The position numbers and the translations under genes are program-made. The notes below the pieces were generated by a model that worked only from the letters and a program-made list of their open reading frames with translations, was not told where the DNA came from and made no database searches. A stretch of DNA of 10,177 nucleotides from Thermoplasmatota archaeon. GTDB lineage: Archaea; Thermoplasmatota; Thermoplasmata; Halarchaeoplasmatales; Halarchaeoplasmataceae. Location: NCBI GenBank assembly GCA_018610025.1, contig JAHENW010000193.1:1-10177 (forward strand), in the 5' to 3' direction. This document shows positions 6,597 to 10,177 of this stretch, one piece after another. Every line of letters begins with the position of its first letter. Position 1 is the first letter of the stretch.

Positions 6597-7216
6597 GTAG
6601 ATCTCTAAAAAATTCCTTCCAAACCAAGAACGATTACTTTACCGCGATCTTGGTGGTGACGCTGCCTCTCTTGCTGTACGTGTTGACGCTGAACAAAGGA
6701 CTGTTCATATCTCTCTTCCTGATCGGGGGAGCCATCTCTATCCTCGGATTGATATCGAGAAAAAAGATAGGGTTGAATGCAGGTCTGCTTTTGATAGGGA
6801 TCGGTTACCTGGTAGGCAACGTCGGCTTAGGGTGGGATGAGATCGGTCTCAGGAACTTGATTAGGGGATTGGGGCCCTTCTTTCTGCTGTTCTTCACTTG
6901 GATAATGGCCAACAATAACATCTTGAGTAAAAGGATCAGAGAAAATGACCCGAGTGATAGATTGGACACCCATATGGAACATTTCGAAGGTAGTTCTCTC
7001 AAATATTCTCTGTCCACGACGCTCACCGCCTTAACGATAACTTTACTGGGGATGTTCATATTGAAATACAGTTATCTCGGTATCCGGTTAGGTGACTTGA
7101 CCTCTGCCCTGGTCACCCTGGGATTCACCCTTTCGATCTTCCTGATAATATACATGATTGCCCAGCTCTTCCCTTCGTGGATATTGAAAGGCGAAGAGAC
7201 GAAGGAAGAGACATGA
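6578..7216 (+). CDS. six-TM membrane protein of unknown family; start codon unclear (ATA 6578 proposed)
   Basis: About 212 residues. I do not recognise the family. Membrane helices, numbered from the proposed start, lie at about 20-38, 41-59, 64-85, 94-112, 142-169 and 174-197, with a charged inside-type loop at 112-141 (NNNILSKRIRENDPSDRLD) and a charged tail. The frame is open from within the DUF58 gene, but contains no ATG or GTG before the first helix. TTG 6506 would add an unlikely 24 residues read through DUF58 coding sequence and has no ribosome-binding site. GGAGGTGG (6566-6573) lies 4 bases before ATA 6578. GTAGGTAGA (6593-6601) lies 3 bases before CTA 6605. One of these rare starts, or a sequencing error, is needed. 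It closes the MoxR/DUF58 cluster and is followed by a hairpin. Confidence 0.7.
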   Translation: MLPQKVGRSLKNSFQTKNDYFTAILVVTLPLLLYVLTLNKGLFISLFLIGGAISILGLISRKKIGLNAGLLLIGIGYLVGNVGLGWDEIGLRNLIRGLGPFFLLFFTWIMANNNILSKRIRENDPSDRLDTHMEHFEGSSLKYSLSTTLTALTITLLGMFILKYSYLGIRLGDLTSALVTLGFTLSIFLIIYMIAQLFPSWILKGEETKEET

Positions 7217-7227
7217 GGTAAAAGAGA

Positions 7228-7247
7228 CCCTAGATGTATTTCTAGGG
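7228..7247 (+). terminator. perfect 7-bp hairpin after the six-TM gene
   Basis: CCCTAGA (7228-7234) and TCTAGGG (7241-7247) are exact reverse complements separated by 6 bases. It starts 11 bases after the stop of the last cluster gene and before the ftsZ promoter, the place where the cluster transcript should end. No run of T follows, so it is not a classical archaeal oligo-T terminator; it could be an RNA 3'-end stabiliser or a protein-binding palindrome. Confidence 0.35.
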
Positions 7248-7273
7248 GAAAACGGGCTCCCTTAGGCAAAACA

Positions 7274-7282
7274 TTTAATATA
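7274..7282 (+). promoter_or_regulatory. TATA box of the ftsZ-secE-spt5 operon
   Basis: TTTAATATA is preceded by the A-rich CAAAACA, which resembles the archaeal BRE. Expected initiation near 7303 leaves a leader of about 22 bases to ATG 7325, or about 37 bases to ATG 7340. A second AT-rich stretch (CTATAATAA, 7312-7320) is too close to the coding region for either start. Confidence 0.5.
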
Positions 7283-7324
7283 AGGTGAGATGTTTAGGTT
7301 AAATGGATAATCTATAATAAATTA

Positions 7325-8440
7325 ATGGAGAGTATAGTAATGGAATCGATTGTGGATGAAGCGCTTTCTAGAAAGGCTGAGAAGGAGGACGTAGCCGAGA
7401 AGAAAGGCGAGAGAAGAGATGCCTCTGCAGACGATGAGGAACTAGAGGAAGTGCTTTCGGACTTGAAGACGGAGATTAAAATCATCGGAGTCGGTGGAGG
7501 GGGTTGCAATACGATCAACAGGATGTCCGAAGAGGGGATTCAGGGTGCGAAACTCATAGCCGCAAATACGGATGCTCAACATCTGTTGACAGTCCATGCG
7601 GAAAGAAAGATCCTACTTGGCAAGAGGAAAACCAGAGGACTAGGTGCTGGAGCCCTCCCTCAGGTCGGAAGAGAAGCCTGTGAAGAGGCAAGAGAAGATC
7701 TGGCTGATTTATTAGAGGGGACCGACCTGGTATTCGTGACCTGTGGACTCGGCGGGGGTACAGGCACCGGCGGAGCCCCGGTCATCGCCGATATAGCCAA
7801 GGAACAGGGTGCACTGACAGTTGCCGTATGTACTACCCCGTTCAGCGCCGAAGGCGACTCACGGATGGAGAACGCACAATGGGGAGTACAAAGACTGCGC
7901 AACGTGGCAGACACCGTCATAACGATCCCTAACGATAAGCTACTGGAACTGGTGCCTAGGCTTTCCCTGAATAAGGCATTCAAGGTCGCCGATGAAGTGC
8001 TCACTAGGTCCATCAAGGGGATCACTGAATTGGTAACGAAACCAGGACTGATAAACCTCGACTTCAACGACCTGAAGACGGTAATGGAAGGTGCCGGTGT
8101 AGCCATGATAGGTATGGGTGAAGACGATTCAGATAACAGGGCCGAGAAGGCAATAGAAGAGGCCATCGATTCGCCGCTGCTGGAAGTGGATATAACCGAC
8201 GCTAATGCCGCCCTAGTGAACGTGGTCGGGGGCAACGACATGACGGTCTCAGAAGCGGAAGAAGTGGCTAATCTGGTCGAAAAGAGGGTCGGGACTGACG
8301 CTAGGATAATCTGGGGCGCCTCAGTAGAACCGACATTGGAGAAGACGTTGAGAGTGATGGTGGTAATCACCGGAGTTAAGTCTAAACAGATATTTGGTAA
8401 GGAAGTCGAAGGCAAGGAAGAGATACAGACAGTTGCATGA
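7325..8440 (+). CDS. ftsZ: cell division protein FtsZ, archaeal FtsZ1-like
   Basis: 371 residues. A tubulin-fold GTPase that polymerises at midcell and organises archaeal division. An acidic N-terminal tail (1-48) precedes the GTPase domain: [17 protein letters not shown] (51-67), NTDAQ (81-85), GLGAG at 105-109, the tubulin signature GGGTGTG (143-149), and the T7 loop NLDFNDL (244-250), which keeps the acidic residues that activate GTP hydrolysis in the next subunit. The loop after GLGAG reads ALPQVG where many FtsZs have xxPEVG. The tail is typical of the archaeal FtsZ found next to secE and spt5. The first residues repeat: [10 protein letters not shown]. The second ATG (7340) has GGAG (7327-7330) 9 bases upstream and the first has none, so residue 6 may be the true start. 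The stop is 15 bases before secE. Confidence 0.97.
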   Translation: MESIVMESIVDEALSRKAEKEDVAEKKGERRDASADDEELEEVLSDLKTEIKIIGVGGGGCNTINRMSEEGIQGAKLIAANTDAQHLLTVHAERKILLGKRKTRGLGAGALPQVGREACEEAREDLADLLEGTDLVFVTCGLGGGTGTGGAPVIADIAKEQGALTVAVCTTPFSAEGDSRMENAQWGVQRLRNVADTVITIPNDKLLELVPRLSLNKAFKVADEVLTRSIKGITELVTKPGLINLDFNDLKTVMEGAGVAMIGMGEDDSDNRAEKAIEEAIDSPLLEVDITDANAALVNVVGGNDMTVSEAEEVANLVEKRVGTDARIIWGASVEPTLEKTLRVMVVITGVKSKQIFGKEVEGKEEIQTVA

Positions 8441-8455
8441 ATTAAGAGGTAAATT

Positions 8456-8689
8456 ATGGACATTGTAGATAAATCGTGGAAGACGCAGAAAAAGATAGAA
8501 GAGAAAGCCAGCAAGATCGGTAAAGGCAAATACGGCCGGATACTGAAGATGGCCAGGAAGCCAGATATAGAAGAGTACAAGAAGACACTGACCATCTGTA
8601 TATTGGGCATCCTTTTGATAGGCGGATTGGGATTCCTCATATACTGGCTGTGGTCCAATGTACCAGATTACCTTCCATTCTTGATTTAA
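8456..8689 (+). CDS. secE: protein translocase subunit SecE (Sec61 gamma)
   Basis: 77 residues. The small clamp subunit of the Sec translocon, with one C-terminal membrane helix. Residues 1-42 are charged and amphipathic, including RILKMARKPDIEEYKKT (28-44), which resembles the conserved cytoplasmic helix of archaeal SecE/Sec61 gamma. The membrane helix is at about 44-66, followed by a short tail outside. It is slightly longer than the roughly 60 residues common in archaea because of the Lys-rich N-terminus. GAGGT (8446-8450) lies 5 bases before the ATG. The call rests on size, topology, the helix sequence and the position between ftsZ and spt5, a known archaeal order. Confidence 0.9.
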   Translation: MDIVDKSWKTQKKIEEKASKIGKGKYGRILKMARKPDIEEYKKTLTICILGILLIGGLGFLIYWLWSNVPDYLPFLI

Positions 8690-8701
8690 AGGTGAAGCGA
8701 T

Positions 8702-9613
8702 ATGGGACTACTTGATGACTTTTCAGAGGATGAAATACTAGAAGAAGAGGAAGAAGAGGAAAAGCTAGAGGAGATCGAAGAGGAACACAAAGGTCTCCTT
8801 CTTGAGTGTGATAACCCTCAAGATTCTGTCACTACGGGCAGCGATATCGATTATCGAGTGACCGTGATAAATGACACCGGTGAGGACCAGCCGTTGGAGG
8901 TCAAGGCCCATCTCATCTATAGTACGGAGGAAGAAGAGAGGATCCCGTGGCAGGTCAAGCTTTTACATAAAGAAAGTTTTTCCAAAAGTGACAAGATAAT
9001 AACTGAGAACATCGAATTGGAGGACGGGGAAGAAGAGATCATCCCCGTAAAAGTACACGCTCCAGAAGGGGCGAATTATGGTGAAAAGTTGGAGGTCGTG
9101 ATAGATGTCACTTCCGAGAAAGACACCCTGGTTTCAGATTCTATAACCCTGATAACCACCGCAAGGCCGGCAGTAGTTGCCGTGAAAACGCAGATAGGTC
9201 AGGAGAAGAACGTAGCCGACTACATATATTCTCTTTCCCAAAGGACCAGTTTGAAAGTTTTCTCTATCCTAGCCCCCAAACCGGTAAGAGGATACGTGTT
9301 CCTCGAAGTCATGAGTCCTCAGGAGTTGGATGAGGCGATCGGTAACATGAGAAAGGCAAAAGGGGTAGTAGAAGGGGAGACCGAACTTAACGAGATAGAG
9401 CATTTCCTCGCACCCAAGTTGGCCGTTGAGGGCATAGTAGAAGGGGATATAGTGGAACTCTCTGCTGGGCCGTTCAAAGGAGAAAAAGCTAGGGTTACAC
9501 AGATAGATGAATCGAACGACGAGATAACGGTGGAACTCTTCGAGGCGACGGTTCCCATACCGGTCACTGTGAGAGGGGATCACGTTAGGGTCTTAGAGAA
9601 GGAAGAGGAGTAA
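8702..9613 (+). CDS. spt5: transcription elongation factor Spt5 (NusG homologue) with extra N-terminal domain
   Basis: 303 residues, about twice the usual archaeal length (about 150). Residues 155-240 form the NGN domain, which binds the RNA polymerase clamp with Spt4 (VVAVKTQIGQEKNVADYI, then the VRGYVFLEV strand at 195-203). Residues 243-298 form the KOW domain (VEGDIVELSAGPFKGEKARV, then VPIPVTVRGDHVRVLE). Before them come an acidic head (residues 4-29, including seven Glu in a row) and about 120 residues rich in beta strands (31-153; SDIDYRVTVINDTGEDQPLEVKA). The second part looks like an Ig-like or CARDB-type sandwich as in secreted or surface proteins, though no signal peptide is present. 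AGGTGA sits 6 bases before the ATG, and the gap from secE is only 12 bases. The Spt5 call is certain; the identity of the added domain is inferred. Confidence 0.95.
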   Translation: MGLLDDFSEDEILEEEEEEEKLEEIEEEHKGLLLECDNPQDSVTTGSDIDYRVTVINDTGEDQPLEVKAHLIYSTEEEERIPWQVKLLHKESFSKSDKIITENIELEDGEEEIIPVKVHAPEGANYGEKLEVVIDVTSEKDTLVSDSITLITTARPAVVAVKTQIGQEKNVADYIYSLSQRTSLKVFSILAPKPVRGYVFLEVMSPQELDEAIGNMRKAKGVVEGETELNEIEHFLAPKLAVEGIVEGDIVELSAGPFKGEKARVTQIDESNDEITVELFEATVPIPVTVRGDHVRVLEKEEE

Positions 9614-9614
9614 A

Positions 9615-9653
9615 GAGATGGGTAAAGATGATCGAGGAATCATCTCACATCTC
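9615..9653 (+). other. nested inverted repeat downstream of spt5
   Basis: An inner stem, AGATGAT (9626-9632) with ATCATCT (9639-9645) around a 6-base loop, lies inside an outer stem, GAGATG (9615-9620) with CATCTC (9648-9653). Together they can form a stem with an asymmetric internal loop, starting 1 base after the spt5 stop. TCTTT and ACTTTAAA follow at 9662-9674. It may end or process the ftsZ-secE-spt5 transcript, or lie in a read-through leader to the L11 gene. Confidence 0.4.
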
Positions 9654-9668
9654 ACTCAGTATCTTTAA

Positions 9669-9677
9669 CTTTAAATA
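9669..9677 (+). promoter_or_regulatory. probable TATA box of the L11 gene
   Basis: CTTTAAATA fits an archaeal TATA box; expected initiation near 9699 leaves a leader of about 46 bases that keeps the ribosome-binding site. A second AT-rich candidate, CATAAATAAACTATA (about 9700-9715), would leave only about 14 bases. The region is AT-rich, so the choice is uncertain. Confidence 0.4.
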
Positions 9678-9744
9678 GTAGTACCCATAAACAGACCATA
9701 CATAAATAAACTATACGTAAACGAATTCAACAGAGGTAATAATC

Positions 9745-10177
9745 ATGGCTGAAGAAACTATAGAAGCTCTCGTAGACGCCGGCGAAGCCAGTGCTGGACC
9801 GCCTTTAGGACCCCAATTAGGTCCCATGGGCGTAGATATCATGGAGATAGTGAATGCCATCAACGAAGAGACGGAGAAGTTCAAGGGTATGAAGGTCCCC
9901 ATCACCCTCACCGTCGATACGGAGAGTGGCGAATACGAGATAGAAGTCGGGACTCCGCCCACCTCCGCCCTGATATTGGAAAAACTCGGCATAGATAAGG
10001 GGAGTGGAAGCCCTCTGACCAGTAAAGCAGGCGATCTCTCCATGGAACAGGTCAAGGAGATCGCAGAGATGAAGAAGAACGATCTGCTGGGAAAAGACCT
10101 AAAGCACAAGGCAAAAGAGATCATGGGTACCTGTGTCTCCATGGGTATAACCATCGACGAAAAAGAGCCCGCCGAAG
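9745..10177 (+). CDS. rpl11: large-subunit ribosomal protein L11 (uL11), cut at the window edge
   Basis: 144 complete residues of an expected 160 or so; the C-terminus lies outside. L11 binds 23S rRNA at the GTPase-associated centre with the L10/L12 stalk. Diagnostic features: the N-terminal AGxAxxGPPLGPxLGPxGV block (here DAGEASAGPPLGPQLGPMGVD in pieces, near residues 11-31), KFKGMKVPITLTVD, VGTPPTSALILEKLGI in the central part, and the C-terminal rRNA-binding helix region ending in IMGTCVSMGITID. GAGGT (9733-9737) is 7 bases before the ATG. In archaea it commonly follows spt5 and precedes L1, L10 and L12, which should lie just beyond the window. Confidence 0.97.
   Translation, partial: MAEETIEALVDAGEASAGPPLGPQLGPMGVDIMEIVNAINEETEKFKGMKVPITLTVDTESGEYEIEVGTPPTSALILEKLGIDKGSGSPLTSKAGDLSMEQVKEIAEMKKNDLLGKDLKHKAKEIMGTCVSMGITIDEKEPAE

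Noticed and set aside
7660..8658. Long open frame on the minus strand (332 codons)
   Set aside because: It lies fully opposite ftsZ and secE, both certain. Its Ser/Thr-rich, low-complexity translation is what antisense of acidic and hydrophobic coding sequence gives.
9615..9653. C/D box guide RNA in the spt5-L11 gap
   Set aside because: GATGATCGA does not fit the C box RTGATGA, and no D box pair was found at suitable spacing.

Overview
The window reads as archaeal. It has an archaeal-type alanyl-tRNA synthetase, TATA-type promoters in the intergenic gaps, an FtsZ1-like tubulin homologue followed by SecE, the elongation factor Spt5 and ribosomal protein L11, and a MoxR/DUF58/DUF4129 membrane cluster. 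The euryarchaeal ftsZ-secE-spt5-rpl11 order and an Spt5 with a large extra N-terminal region suggest a Thermoplasmatota-like euryarchaeon. That lineage call is an inference and was not tested by a search.

Layout. (1) Positions 1-1888, minus strand: the first 629 residues of alaS, running off the left edge inside the editing domain; it appears to be transcribed leaderless. (2) 1889-1996: a divergent promoter region. (3) 1997-7216, plus strand: six tightly packed genes. These are two paralogous four-TM proteins with a cytoplasmic DUF4129-like domain, a two-TM protein of unknown family, a MoxR AAA+ ATPase, a DUF58 protein, and a six-TM protein of unknown family. The second paralogue also has its own TATA box. 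(4) 7217-7324: a hairpin, then the ftsZ promoter. (5) 7325-9613: ftsZ, secE, spt5. (6) 9614-9744: a nested inverted repeat and a TATA box. (7) 9745 to the right edge: the first 144 residues of L11.

How the genes may work together: MoxR ATPases usually act with DUF58 (vWA-like) proteins as chaperone or maturation modules, and DUF4129 proteins are frequent partners, often with a transglutaminase that is not seen here. The cluster is therefore probably a membrane-anchored, ATP-driven assembly or maturation system of the cell envelope. Its substrate cannot be read from the sequence. The second block combines cell division (FtsZ), protein translocation (SecE) and transcription/translation (Spt5, L11), a known archaeal arrangement.

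The most interesting points are: matched CTG start codons in the two DUF4129 paralogues, which align almost without gaps over their whole length; a six-TM gene with no ordinary start codon at a plausible place; and an Spt5 about twice the usual archaeal length, with an acidic head and a beta-rich domain before the NGN domain. No CRISPR array, tRNA, rRNA or insertion sequence was seen. No stretch longer than 300 bases lacks a gene.
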